Shown here in pieces: positions 39,165-48,359 of a stretch of DNA of 64,000 nt. The stretch is from a virus. Both the position numbers and the translations under genes were made by a program. The notes below the pieces were generated by a model. The model ran no database searches and was not told where the DNA came from. It saw only the letters and a program-made list of their open reading frames with translations. The first letter of the stretch is position 1. Each line of letters begins with the position of its first letter. The stretch lies in the IMG/VR virus record IMGVR_UViG_3300043100_000006, positions 1 through 64,000 of that record; one strand, 5' to 3'.

Positions 39165-40889
39165 ATGGCGCGCGGACTTGTCCAATCCGGGTTCGGTAAG
39201 GCAACGCCGATCAGCCGTGGCTTGTTCGAGCGATTCACGGATGGCGTGAACACACAGATTTCGTCCATCAACCCGATGGGATGGATGGGGCCGTCGCAGC
39301 CGATGGCCAGAGTGGCGCCACGCGGGACGCAGACGCGCATCTGGGATTACCGCTTTGGGCAGAACATCGATTACACGCCGAAAGCGTTCGAGGGTTACTG
39401 CTACGAGGTGCTACGAGACCTAGCGGACGGTTTCGATCTTCTACGGATGGTGATCGAGACGCGAAAGGATCAAGTGAGTCGCGTTCCGCATTCGTTCACA
39501 ATGCGAGCGCAGCCAGGCGAGCCGCCGAGCAAAACGAAAGAGCGACAGTTGGAAGATAAGCGCATTGGTAAACTGGAGGAGTTTTTCTCGAAGCCAGATG
39601 GCGTGCACAGTTTCTCCGACTGGCAGCGCATGATTCTCGAAGACATGTTCGTGATCGATGCGCCTTGTGTCTGCCCGCGCTGGCGGAGAGATGGCGGAGT
39701 GTACGGGTTCGATGCGATCGACGGCGCAACAATCAACATCCTAGTGGATGAGAACGGGAGACTTCCGGAGCCGCCAGACCCAGCGTATCGGCAGATTATC
39801 AAAGGGATGCCGGCAGTGGATATGATGATTCCGACGCCGGCAATTCGGAAGTCGGATCAGTTATTTTATTTCCCACGCAACGTGCGGACGCGCTGGCTTT
39901 ATGGATATAGTCCAGTAGAACAAGTTGTGCTGACCGTCAATATTGGACTGCGGCGCCAAATCCATCAACTTCAATGGTACACGGATGGGACGATCCCAGA
40001 TGTGTTTCTCGAAGCACCAGAGGGTTTGAGCGAGGACCGCTTCACGCAATTCGAGGCGATGTGGAACGAGAAGTTTGCGACCACTCAGGCCCGCCGCAAA
40101 GCTAATTTCATTCCGCACGGGACTGCGGTCACCTTCGCGAAAGACCCGAAACTGAAAGACGAGATGGATGAATATCTCGCACGCAAGATCGCTTACGCAT
40201 TCAGCGTGTCGCCGACAGCTCTGGTCAAGATGGTGAATCGAGCGGCCGGCCAGCAGATGAGCGAGGACGCGAAAGCGGAAGGGCTCGAACCCATCTTGGC
40301 ATGGTGGAAAGAGTTCATGGACGATCTACTTGGATTCATGGGCTGCTCGGATATCGAGTATGCGAACGGACAGAGTTCACGCGAGAATCCTCTGCTGCAA
40401 GCGCAGGTCAATCAAATTTATCTGAGCACGGTCGACGACCAGGGCCACAGCGTTCTGCGGGCAAATGAAGTTAGAGAGGATCTCGGTCGCGACCAAATTG
40501 ACTACGCCGCCGAGGACGACGAAGAATTCCAGAAAGGACTCGATCAGCAGAGTCAGCGCAACGATCTTCAGGCAGACAGCCAGGAGGATATGATGCGCCG
40601 GCAGCAGCAAGTACAGCACGCCGACGAGCCGCGGCCCAAGGCGGCAAAGGCGCTTGCGGAGTGTCCGCTGTGCCGCACGGGAATGAAGGTAGTGATGCGC
40701 GACGGCGATACAGTGACCGGGCCGCATCACGTGGACAGCGACGGCACAGAACTGTTGTGTTATGCGGCGCAAAAGGTTTTGGGTACGGCGCAAAAAAAAA
40801 AGGCTCGAAGCCTACGCGCTACCGGGTCGACTCGGGTTCTCGGAGCGAGCGTCACACGCAAGCTTTTGTCCGAACATCGAACTTACTGA
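39165..40889 (+). CDS. Portal protein, zero-frame product (574 aa)
   Basis: ATG 39165 behind GAGGGAA. Phage portal by context and text: FEGYCYEVLRDLADGFDLLR, RMVIETRKDQVSRVPHSF, RTRWLYGYSPVEQVVLTVNI, KIAYAFSVSPTALVKMVNRA. A C-terminal zinc knuckle (ECPLCRTGMK) precedes a run of ten A at 40792-40801. After the run this frame yields 29 residues of unlikely sequence; the MuF frame (-1) looks authentic. So most of the last 29 residues may be the minority or erroneous form. Confidence 0.9.
   Translation: MARGLVQSGFGKATPISRGLFERFTDGVNTQISSINPMGWMGPSQPMARVAPRGTQTRIWDYRFGQNIDYTPKAFEGYCYEVLRDLADGFDLLRMVIETRKDQVSRVPHSFTMRAQPGEPPSKTKERQLEDKRIGKLEEFFSKPDGVHSFSDWQRMILEDMFVIDAPCVCPRWRRDGGVYGFDAIDGATINILVDENGRLPEPPDPAYRQIIKGMPAVDMMIPTPAIRKSDQLFYFPRNVRTRWLYGYSPVEQVVLTVNIGLRRQIHQLQWYTDGTIPDVFLEAPEGLSEDRFTQFEAMWNEKFATTQARRKANFIPHGTAVTFAKDPKLKDEMDEYLARKIAYAFSVSPTALVKMVNRAAGQQMSEDAKAEGLEPILAWWKEFMDDLLGFMGCSDIEYANGQSSRENPLLQAQVNQIYLSTVDDQGHSVLRANEVREDLGRDQIDYAAEDDEEFQKGLDQQSQRNDLQADSQEDMMRRQQQVQHADEPRPKAAKALAECPLCRTGMKVVMRDGDTVTGPHHVDSDGTELLCYAAQKVLGTAQKKKARSLRATGSTRVLGASVTRKLLSEHRTY
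40792..40801 (+). promoter_or_regulatory. Slippery A10 sequence, probable -1 frameshift site
   Basis: C followed by ten A then G; in portal frame the ribosome reads A-AAA-AAG, a classical -1 slippery heptamer. Slipping joins the portal frame to the MuF frame. A homopolymer miscall would give the same picture. Confidence 0.65.
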
Positions 40890-42241
40890 GGCGATTCTTT
40901 AAGCGGTGTCAGGCGAAGTTGGTTGCAATCGCCAAGGAAGTCCCGTCGCTGGGAAAGATTCCAGAGGGCTGGCACTTCTACGATCCTGAGAGTGGAGCCG
41001 AGCTGCCGAAGGCTGCGGCCGTCGATATGATGCGCGACGTGATGAAGGTCGCGACCGCAATGATCGTGCTGCCGGACTCTCTGGCGGCGGAAGTAATTGA
41101 GAAGGGCACGGCGCTGATTGCGGACGAAGACTTGGCTGGCAAAGGCCGAGAGGATGAGCCGCACATCACGGTCAAGTTTGGGGTGAGGGAAAATCTGGAC
41201 GAGACCGCGGAAGTGCTGGTGGAGTTCTATCCGTTCGATGTGACGCTGGGCAAGACGCGAATCTTTTCTCCAAGCCAGAACAGCGGAGGCGGATCGGTTG
41301 TGTACGTGGAAGTGATTGCGCCGATCCTACAAGACCTGCACGACCAAGTGAGCGATGGCATCGGCTTGCGGCACGATGGCGCGGATTATGTTCCGCATGT
41401 CACGCTGGCCTACGTGAAGACGGAAGAGGCTGCGAAGTACGACGGACTCGATACGTTCGAGGGGTTGAAGTTCACGGCGAATGTAGTGACGATCAAGCGG
41501 AAAGAGGGCGGCGTTTGGAACTTGGACCTCGGCGCTGCACGGCTCACGGCAAAGGCCGGAGACGATGAAGAGGATGAGGAAATCGAGGAAATCATTCTCG
41601 ATATTCTCAAAGGGTTCCAGGAGATCGTACCTGCGGTGCAGCACGAACTGGAAGGCACGTATCTGGACCAGGCGCAGACGATGGCGACTGCGATGGAGAG
41701 CACGGTCCAGTTGTCGGTACTGAATCAGCGAGCTCTGGACTACGCAAGAGCGCGAGCCGCTGAGATGGTTGGCATGAAGTGGGTGGACGGCGAGTTAGTC
41801 ACGAACCCGAACGCAGTCTGGGCAATTACGGACACGACGCGGGATGTGCTGAAGGATCTGATCACAAACGCATTCACGCAAGGGCAGACGCCGGCAGAGT
41901 TGACGAAGTCAATTGAGCAGACGGGAGTCTTCAGCGCATATCGAGCTGACATGATCGCTTCGACTGAGATGTCGAAGGCTACGATCCAAGGCTCCCTTGG
42001 AACGGCGAAGGATGTGGGTGCGATTGGTAAGCAGTGGGAAACCAGCGGCGACCACGACATTGACGACGAATGCAACGACAACGAGGACGATGGCACGGTT
42101 GCAATTGGGGACAGTTTTAGTAGCGGGGATGATGGTCCCCCTTCCCATCCAAACTGCAATTGTGCCCTTGTGTATATCACGGCGGACGATCCAGAAGCAG
42201 CGGACCTGCTGGAACCTGAAACTGTAGGGGCGGAGGATTGA
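40802..42241 (+). CDS. MuF head-morphogenesis protein with embedded 2H phosphoesterase (frame -1 to portal, about 479 aa)
   Basis: This frame has no convincing start of its own (only GTG 40661 without ribosome site), so it is likely made as a portal fusion. Residues after a helical head contain HITVKFGV and later HVTLAYV, the two HxT motifs of the 2H (RNA-ligase-like) phosphoesterase fold. The C-terminal part is MuF: YRADMIASTEMSKATIQGSL, DECNDNEDDGTVAIGD and PPSHPNCNCA. MuF binds portal and capsid interior. Confidence 0.88.
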   Translation, partial: GSKPTRYRVDSGSRSERHTQAFVRTSNLLRRFFKRCQAKLVAIAKEVPSLGKIPEGWHFYDPESGAELPKAAAVDMMRDVMKVATAMIVLPDSLAAEVIEKGTALIADEDLAGKGREDEPHITVKFGVRENLDETAEVLVEFYPFDVTLGKTRIFSPSQNSGGGSVVYVEVIAPILQDLHDQVSDGIGLRHDGADYVPHVTLAYVKTEEAAKYDGLDTFEGLKFTANVVTIKRKEGGVWNLDLGAARLTAKAGDDEEDEEIEEIILDILKGFQEIVPAVQHELEGTYLDQAQTMATAMESTVQLSVLNQRALDYARARAAEMVGMKWVDGELVTNPNAVWAITDTTRDVLKDLITNAFTQGQTPAELTKSIEQTGVFSAYRADMIASTEMSKATIQGSLGTAKDVGAIGKQWETSGDHDIDDECNDNEDDGTVAIGDSFSSGDDGPPSHPNCNCALVYITADDPEAADLLEPETVGAED

Positions 42242-42242
42242 G

Positions 42243-42410
42243 ATGGCGCAATATCAGCCCGACCCAGCACCGATCACGCAGCACGGAATGGGTCCGTGGA
42301 CGAAGCCAGTATCACCACAGCCTCCAGTGACACCGGGAACGGTGAAAGCGCAACCGCCTGAGAAGCATCAAGGGAGCGCAGATCATCCACAAGGCAGACC
42401 GCCGAAATGA
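42243..42410 (+). CDS. Pro-rich disordered protein (55 aa)
   Basis: ATG 42243 just after the MuF stop. Composed mainly of Pro, Gln, Thr, Lys (MGPWTKPVSPQPPVTPGTV). Overlaps the next gene by ATGA. Similar in style to 33627-33797. Confidence 0.5.
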   Translation: MAQYQPDPAPITQHGMGPWTKPVSPQPPVTPGTVKAQPPEKHQGSADHPQGRPPK

Positions 42411-42673
42411 GTGAGCAGGGAGACTTCGCGAAGCAGGTTGCCGACGAAGCCGCGTTGCTGATTGAGATGAAGCGGTTGGACCGCAAGAAGCACACGGCAT
42501 ATCTGTGCGGCCAGCGTGCAACCTCGATGGGCATGATGCGAGTGTCGCCGTACTACGAGGATGGGGCAGCGAACGCGGCGTTCTTTGCGGGGTTCGATGG
42601 CAGGGATGAGCCGACGCTGGATGAACTACTCGCTCCGGTGCTTGAGACGACAAATAATGGCGTATCCGCTTAA
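42407..42673 (+). CDS. Hypothetical protein (88 aa)
   Basis: ATGA start. Helical (FAKQVADEAALLIEMKRLDR) then RATSMGMMRVSPYYEDGAAN. Not recognised; a possible head accessory. Confidence 0.55.
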   Translation: MSEQGDFAKQVADEAALLIEMKRLDRKKHTAYLCGQRATSMGMMRVSPYYEDGAANAAFFAGFDGRDEPTLDELLAPVLETTNNGVSA

Positions 42674-42863
42674 TGTCGAACTGAATGGGCCGCCGCAACC
42701 AATCGCTGGCATCCAGTCCTGGAAATGCGGCATGTGTCCGTTTGAGTTCGTTCATATCGAACCAGAAGAGACAATTCTCGCGGCGTTAAAAATGAGCGAG
42801 CATCTATTTCTGATGCACGGCAAGTCAATGAGCGAAGTTCCTGTGCACTGCCAGCAGCACTAA
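42657..42863 (+). CDS. Zinc-finger-like protein (68 aa)
   Basis: ATG 42657 inside the previous gene. SWKCGMCPFEFVHIE and HLFLMH, HCQQH: C2H2-type pattern. Unusual in a head module. Confidence 0.55.
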   Translation: MAYPLNVELNGPPQPIAGIQSWKCGMCPFEFVHIEPEETILAALKMSEHLFLMHGKSMSEVPVHCQQH

Positions 42864-42877
42864 TTCAGGAGGAAGTC

Positions 42878-43348
42878 ATGAGTAGGGCACGGCAAGCGAA
42901 GCAAGTAAAGAACACGGTCGTAACGGCGAAGTGCAAACTGAGCCGCGAAGAGTGCAAGGACGCAAACTGCCCGGTGCACGGCGAGCCGAACGACGAAGCG
43001 CCAGGTCCGGCGCCAGCAACGAAGGGCGCGGAGAAACTGGAAGCGGCGGAGGAAGAGGGCCGCAGGATCGCGGCGACTGGCCACGCGATTCCGATTACCG
43101 CAGTTGAGGCGGACGAATCCCTCCACCCGGTGGACTTGCCGGGTCATGTGCTCACGATGTTGCGCGAGGCGCACGACACGATCAAACACATTCAACATCA
43201 GAACGATTTCACGCGTGACCTTTTGAGGCGGATGGAAAATGTACTGGAGCCGCCTCCGGAGTTGATGACGATCGAAGAGGCACGGCGGCGTTTGGGCGTA
43301 GGTGATGTGATTCGATGCAGCGTAAAGCCGGACCAGTTAGCAGGATAA
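42878..43348 (+). CDS. Hypothetical protein carrying repeat copy i (156 aa)
   Basis: ATG 42878 behind AGGAGGAAG. CKLSREECKDANCPVHGEP is a Cys-His cluster also found, in variant form, in the protease-scaffold gene (LSKEDCKAEECDVHKK, NKTAEECNDEKCMTH). Residues 82-87 are encoded by repeat copy i (SLHPVD). C-terminus helical. Confidence 0.6.
   Translation: MSRARQAKQVKNTVVTAKCKLSREECKDANCPVHGEPNDEAPGPAPATKGAEKLEAAEEEGRRIAATGHAIPITAVEADESLHPVDLPGHVLTMLREAHDTIKHIQHQNDFTRDLLRRMENVLEPPPELMTIEEARRRLGVGDVIRCSVKPDQLAG
43122..43134 (+). repeat. Palindromic repeat copy i (central C), in frame inside a gene
   Basis: TCCACCCGGTGGA, in frame within 42878-43348 without breaking it. Confidence 0.9.
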
Positions 43349-43403
43349 GCAAGGCACGCGCACGAAAATTCAAGTGGCGCGATGCGCCAGACAGAGGAAT
43401 TGT

Positions 43404-44012
43404 ATGGGAGCACCCAAAGTTCTAGCGGCGGTTGGGAGCACGCCGGTAGCAGTGACGGCAGGCGCAAGCGGATGGCAGGTTAGCATCGCGCCAGCACCAG
43501 GGCAGAGCGGAGCGTATCAGGTTTACGATCAAAACCAGAATCTACTGGCAACGATCCAGGGGAACGCGAGCCCATACCAGTGGACGCTTTCCCAGACCGG
43601 AGACCCATATTTCTCTGGGCAGATCGTCGGCTACGTGTCGGTGCCATCGGGCACGATGAACATGCTAGTGACGGACACTGGAACGCAAGCGACCGCCGTA
43701 CCGCAGAGCGGCGGAGCATTTGGAGCCGCAGGAGCGATCACGCAAAAGAGTGGGCGCGCATTCCTAACCGGTGCAACGGCCACGGCTTACACTTTGGCTG
43801 CGCCGACGCCTGGAGCAGATGACTTCAAGTTGCTTGAGATTACTGACGCGGTGGGTGCCGCTCACACAATCACAACACCAGTGAACGCTCTGAATGGCAC
43901 GCAAAGTATCGCGACGTTTGGCGGCACGCGAGGAACTGTGTTGGCATTGCGAGCCTACCAAGGCGTGTGGTACGCAAGCCCGAGTACCCCGGTTACGCTT
44001 AGCGGAACATAA
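43404..44012 (+). CDS. Beta-rich structural protein (202 aa)
   Basis: ATG 43404 with AGAGGA upstream. Gly/Ala/Thr-rich strands (VSIAPAPGQSGAYQVYDQNQ, ATAYTLAAPTPGADDFKLLE) suit a capsid decoration or cement protein. Its place before the protease and capsid supports a head role. Confidence 0.6.
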   Translation: MGAPKVLAAVGSTPVAVTAGASGWQVSIAPAPGQSGAYQVYDQNQNLLATIQGNASPYQWTLSQTGDPYFSGQIVGYVSVPSGTMNMLVTDTGTQATAVPQSGGAFGAAGAITQKSGRAFLTGATATAYTLAAPTPGADDFKLLEITDAVGAAHTITTPVNALNGTQSIATFGGTRGTVLALRAYQGVWYASPSTPVTLSGT

Positions 44013-44027
44013 CAAGAAAGGCACGGC

Positions 44028-44414
44028 ATGGCAACGGATCAATTATCCTCCGCGAATGTTTTGCGGGCACAGCTCGATGCTGCGAACGAATTGCTCCGAA
44101 GGTTGACGGCAGTCCTAGCCGCGGTGCTGGTGGATCATCATCGCGGCAGACTGCTGATAACGAGCGAGACGGTAGATGCGATGTACGGCGACCCGGCGCA
44201 AGAGAACGGGTTTATGGTGGATGTGCAAACCGTGCAGCCACTTGGCAAGCACAGGTTGCAGGTAATGCAACCGAATGGCTCAACGTATGTACCAGCACCA
44301 GTAGTGATTGAAGGCGAGACACTGGAAGCCTCGGTCTGCGAGGATCCAAATCATAAGCGCGGCAACGGCTTGCGTTGCGAGGAGTGTGGGAAACTTCTGG
44401 AGAAAAAGGCGTAA
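44028..44414 (+). CDS. Hypothetical protein with C-terminal zinc knuckle (128 aa)
   Basis: ATG 44028 behind GAAAGGC. N-terminal helices, then beta; ends in CEDPNHKRGNGLRCEECGK. Not recognised. Its stop overlaps the next ATG by one base. Confidence 0.6.
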   Translation: MATDQLSSANVLRAQLDAANELLRRLTAVLAAVLVDHHRGRLLITSETVDAMYGDPAQENGFMVDVQTVQPLGKHRLQVMQPNGSTYVPAPVVIEGETLEASVCEDPNHKRGNGLRCEECGKLLEKKA

Positions 44415-44620
44415 TGACTCAGGACGAGGTTGACGACTTCGTGATCCCGTCAATATCGTTTACGTCGCGCCCTTCTCATCTCGGGAACGATGGTAGCTGG
44501 GACCCTGCCATGTCGTTACGCAAACCAAGGGAGGCCACGCGGGAGCAGGTTGACAAGGCGGTAAGTCACTTTATAGACCTGTTGCACGCTGGCATCGTGC
44601 CTATGCCCTACAAGCCATAG
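44414..44620 (+). CDS. Small hypothetical protein (68 aa)
   Basis: ATG 44414 overlapping TAA. REQVDKAVSHFIDLLHAGIV helix. Not recognised. Confidence 0.5.
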   Translation: MTQDEVDDFVIPSISFTSRPSHLGNDGSWDPAMSLRKPREATREQVDKAVSHFIDLLHAGIVPMPYKP

Positions 44621-44668
44621 GTGTATGGGGTGCCAATGGCACGCTGTTGCCAGGAGAGGATTTCTGAC

Positions 44669-46555
44669 ATGGACGCAGATAAGGCAGTCCAGTTTCTCGT
44701 GAAAGATGACAAGGGTAAGGGACATCTGCCCTACACGAAAGCGGACGGCAAGCCTGACCGCGGTCTCATGGGGGCGGCGCACGCAGCTCTGACAAGTCCC
44801 AAAGGATTTCGTGGCAAAAGGTACGAAGGGCCAGACAAAGCAAAGGCGCTCGCAAAACTGAAGAAGATTTATAAGGAGGAGAAGATGGAACTTCCCAGCG
44901 ATAAGGCCGCCGCTGCCCTAATTCATTTAATGGCCCTAAAAGGGCGAATTACAAAGAACGGAGAGCCAGAAAAGCGTGCAACCTTCGCAATCAAGGGCTG
45001 TTACGAAGCACCCCCTGATGATCCTGAACCTGGTCTGTTCGTGGAAGGCATTCTAGCTGCTGAGGAGGTTGATTTCGAGGGGGAAGTGATGGACTACAAA
45101 TCCTCGAAGCCGAACTTTCAGCGCTGGAATAAAAGCTTCTCCGACATGACTGGCGGAAAGAGCGTCGGGAACGTGCGTGGTCAACACAACCCGAAAATTG
45201 CGGCCGGTAAATTTGTCGAGATGTCATACGACGACGACAAACTATCTATTCCCGTACTGGCGAAAGTCGTCGATCCTGTGGAAGCAGATAAAGTACGGCA
45301 AGGCGTGTATACCTCATTTTCCATCGGCGCACATTACGCGCGGAAATGGAGAGATGGGAAATATACCCGCTGGACCGCCGACCCGTTCGAGGGTTCGCTG
45401 GTGGATTTTGGCTCGATTCCGATGACTCGCGGATTCACCTACCGCGCAGCCGATGGCAAGGAAGAGCAGCGAGAATTCGACGGCGGGCGCCGCGAGTTAC
45501 GAAAATCGTTCGAAGCGCTCGGCAAACCGCTGGTGGTTGAGGAAGAGGATCGCGTTGTGAAGGCCATCACTGGGATGGCGGCGGCGAGGAAGGGCCTGTA
45601 CACAATTTCTGGATTCGCGCAGTTGGTGCAAGAGTTGATCTATATGCGCGACTCCATCACCTTCGAGCGAGAGATGGAAGGTGATGCCTCTCCGGTCACG
45701 GATCGCGTGGCCGAAGCAACGCAAGAACTTTTGGAATGCCTTGCAGCCTATACGCAAGAACAGGTCAGCGAGGAAATCGGCAAGACTAAGGAGAACACCG
45801 TGGAACTGAAGGACCTTGTAAAAGATATCGACACGAAGCACGCATCCGCAGCAGCCGATCCCGCTGACAGCAAGCCAACCCCCGACGCCATCAAGACGGC
45901 ACTGGATAGCGTCAACGAAGGCCTGAAGGTTTTGAAGGCCGCAGGCTATTCTCTGCAACCTGGCTCCGCACCAGCCGGGCATGACAGTCCGGTGCGCGCA
46001 TCGGACACAGACAGTAAGGCTGTGGCGACCGACCCGAAGGCGAAGGGTCACGCGGAACTGAGCAAAGAAGATTGCAAGGCGGAGGAGTGCGACGTGCACA
46101 AGAAGGCGAAGGCTGCGGCCGATCCTGACGGCGAGAAGTGCAACAAGACCGCCGAGGAATGCAACGACGAGAAGTGCATGACGCACAAGGGCAAGAAGTC
46201 GGCAGCGGCGGGAGCCAACGGGGATGTCGCCCTGAAGCGCGCGGACGTTGTGAGCATCGTGAATGATACGATGGGCACGAAGTTGACGGAGTTCAAGACC
46301 GACTTCCAGCGAGAGGTAGTTGAGCCGCTCTCCACTCAACTGAAAGCGATTGGTGACACAATGGTCGCTCTCGGCGAAGTAAAGTTGCCGACACGCATCG
46401 TAGCGCGTCCCGGCACCAAGGCTGTGAGCAAGGACGATGAAGCAATCAAGGAAGCAGAGGACGCGCAGAAGGCAATCGAGAAAGAAAAGAAAGACGGCAC
46501 CACTACCAGCACCATTCTGCGAATTCGGGAGAACGGCCAGCGCGTTAGCTGGTAG
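44669..46555 (+). CDS. XkdF-type prohead protease with C-terminal scaffold (628 aa)
   Basis: ATG 44669 behind AGGAGAGGA. An N-terminal domain (GHLPYTKADGKPDRGLMGAA) resembles DUF6582. The serine-protease-like core has DFEGEVMDYKSS, the His in VRGQHNPKIAAGKF and the Ser in YTSFSIGAHY. The region from about residue 330 is long, charged and helical with Cys-His repeats (SKEDCKAEECDVH; TAEECNDEKCMTH), as for scaffolds. Protease and scaffold in one polypeptide is normal for maturation proteases. Confidence 0.85.
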   Translation: MDADKAVQFLVKDDKGKGHLPYTKADGKPDRGLMGAAHAALTSPKGFRGKRYEGPDKAKALAKLKKIYKEEKMELPSDKAAAALIHLMALKGRITKNGEPEKRATFAIKGCYEAPPDDPEPGLFVEGILAAEEVDFEGEVMDYKSSKPNFQRWNKSFSDMTGGKSVGNVRGQHNPKIAAGKFVEMSYDDDKLSIPVLAKVVDPVEADKVRQGVYTSFSIGAHYARKWRDGKYTRWTADPFEGSLVDFGSIPMTRGFTYRAADGKEEQREFDGGRRELRKSFEALGKPLVVEEEDRVVKAITGMAAARKGLYTISGFAQLVQELIYMRDSITFEREMEGDASPVTDRVAEATQELLECLAAYTQEQVSEEIGKTKENTVELKDLVKDIDTKHASAAADPADSKPTPDAIKTALDSVNEGLKVLKAAGYSLQPGSAPAGHDSPVRASDTDSKAVATDPKAKGHAELSKEDCKAEECDVHKKAKAAADPDGEKCNKTAEECNDEKCMTHKGKKSAAAGANGDVALKRADVVSIVNDTMGTKLTEFKTDFQREVVEPLSTQLKAIGDTMVALGEVKLPTRIVARPGTKAVSKDDEAIKEAEDAQKAIEKEKKDGTTTSTILRIRENGQRVSW

Positions 46556-46575
46556 AAGAGTTTCCGCAAGTCAGA

Positions 46576-46597
46576 AAGGTTCCCAGACCTTTCTCAT
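46576..46597 (+). promoter_or_regulatory. Hairpin upstream of the capsid gene
   Basis: AGAAAGGT pairs with ACCTTTCT around TCCCAG. No U-tract. Could stabilise the abundant capsid mRNA. The rest of 46556-46668 holds a CGATC/GATCG stem and an AGGAGA ribosome site. Confidence 0.45.
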
Positions 46598-46668
46598 GTA
46601 CGGCACGTAGCCCTAGACGATCTGGCCCGGATCGTTGACCGGCACATCTTGCATCAGGAGAAAAACAA

Positions 46669-48216
46669 ATGTTGCCTCTCGGCATGACCGCGGAAACACT
46701 TGAGGCCCTGAAAGCCATTCGCGCACGCGGCGGTGTGGCATACAAGGACATCAATACGGGCCTCGGCTATCAGTGGTACGATCTGCAACCGCTGGTAGAC
46801 CGCACCTTCCCACAAATCACCCCTCTAATCTCTGAGGTTCCACGGCTGGCCGGAGACGGCGGCAGTTCGACGAACTGGAAAGAGATCTATGCCATCAATG
46901 CTGGCAACCTGTCGCCTGGCGTTTCGGAACGCAATCGCAACGCGACAGTGTCGACGTTGCTGCGCAACCACTTCGCGCCGTATGCCGAACTTGGCTACGA
47001 AGACTTCGTAACCTGGAAGTCGGAACTCGAAGCCGGTAAGTTGACGCCGGAAGTGAAAGCGGTTGCGGTTGAAGACCTGTTCTACGCTTCGCGGCAGGCA
47101 GAAGAGAAAGTGCTGCTGTGGGGCAACACCGGCTTGGTAAGCGGCGGCAACGGCGTAACTTTCGGAGTCGCACCGACTCCGGTCGCGGCCTTGGTTGCTG
47201 GCGGCGCTTTGACGGCGCAATCCACTTCGCTGTGGGTTGCAGCGCTGACACCAGAAGGCTTCTTCAACTCGACTGTAGCGGGTGGCGTACCTACTTCGAT
47301 CACGCGAAACAATGTTGGCGGGTCGACGGACACTTACGGCGGTGGCAGTTCGCAAATCTCCGCCGCATCAAACGCCGTGACCACGGCTGGCGGCAACTTG
47401 TCAGTGAGTGGCACGGTTGCATGGGTGCCGGGAGCCGTGGCGTATGCATGGTTCATCGGTTTGACTTCTGGCGGTGCTGCTACGGCGCGGCTGGCTGCAA
47501 TTACCACGATTAACTCCGTGGTGATTACGGCGAATCCGGCTGTGACCACGCCGATTTCAGGCTCGACCGTTCTTGCTTCCGGTTGCAGTCAGGACAATAC
47601 GGGCAACCAGCTTGAGTTTGACGGGATGATGACGCAAACTGTCGCAGGCTATCTCGCGGGTTCAAGCGCGGTAGTAAACGCGCAGGCCACGGGCGTGCCT
47701 GGTACCGGCACCGGCCTGACCTACGACGGCGCGGGCGGCATCGTGGAGATCGAAGCGGACTTCCTGCAATTCTGGAATGCTTCGCGGCTAATCCCCGATG
47801 AGATCGTCGTTTCAGGGCAGGAGTTGAAGAACATCCTGCAACTGATCATCAACGGCGGCGGCGCTTCGCTCTATCGTTTGAACTTGGACGGCAACGCGAT
47901 GCGCGGAGGCATCACGGCAGGAAACCTAATCCGCAGTTACCTTGGAAAGTTCGCAATGGGCGGCGGTCACGAAGTCTCGATCAGCCTCCATCCGAACATG
48001 CCAGCCGGGACGATTCTGTACCGGACTAAGCAACTGCCGTACCGTATCCAGAACATGCGGAACACGTTTAACATCCGCACGTTGCAGGAGTGGCGGCAGA
48101 TTGATTGGCCAATCGTGCAGCGGTCGTGGGACTACGGCGTCTACGTAACTGAGACGGCAGAAATGCACGCATCTTTCAGTTTTGGCATAAGATCTAACAT
48201 CGCCAATATTGGCTAG
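46669..48216 (+). CDS. Major capsid protein with beta insertion (515 aa)
   Basis: ATG 46669 behind AGGAGAAA. HK97-like text: QWYDLQPLVDRTFPQITPLI at the N-terminus and IRTLQEWRQIDWPIVQRSWD at the C-terminus. Residues about 165-310 are Gly/Thr/Ser-rich strands absent from compact capsids, probably an Ig-like surface domain. Position after the protease and before connectors confirms the role. Confidence 0.85.
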   Translation: MLPLGMTAETLEALKAIRARGGVAYKDINTGLGYQWYDLQPLVDRTFPQITPLISEVPRLAGDGGSSTNWKEIYAINAGNLSPGVSERNRNATVSTLLRNHFAPYAELGYEDFVTWKSELEAGKLTPEVKAVAVEDLFYASRQAEEKVLLWGNTGLVSGGNGVTFGVAPTPVAALVAGGALTAQSTSLWVAALTPEGFFNSTVAGGVPTSITRNNVGGSTDTYGGGSSQISAASNAVTTAGGNLSVSGTVAWVPGAVAYAWFIGLTSGGAATARLAAITTINSVVITANPAVTTPISGSTVLASGCSQDNTGNQLEFDGMMTQTVAGYLAGSSAVVNAQATGVPGTGTGLTYDGAGGIVEIEADFLQFWNASRLIPDEIVVSGQELKNILQLIINGGGASLYRLNLDGNAMRGGITAGNLIRSYLGKFAMGGGHEVSISLHPNMPAGTILYRTKQLPYRIQNMRNTFNIRTLQEWRQIDWPIVQRSWDYGVYVTETAEMHASFSFGIRSNIANIG

Positions 48217-48312
48217 CGCTTACACGGTATAGGTTGCAGATTCGCGGCAAGACAAGCAGCATAACTTTCCCTGGCAGGGCACTTCTGGGATGTATGTCGG
48301 GGGAGCCGGAAC

Positions 48313-48338
48313 GGGCGGCGGTTGGGAGACCGTCGCCC
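48313..48338 (+). terminator. Probable terminator after the capsid gene
   Basis: GGGCGGCGGT pairs with ACCGTCGCCC (one G-U) around TGGGAG; TTTT follows six nt later. Region 48217-48359 has no gene. Confidence 0.5.
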
Positions 48339-48359
48339 TGAAGGTTTTATAATTCAGAC

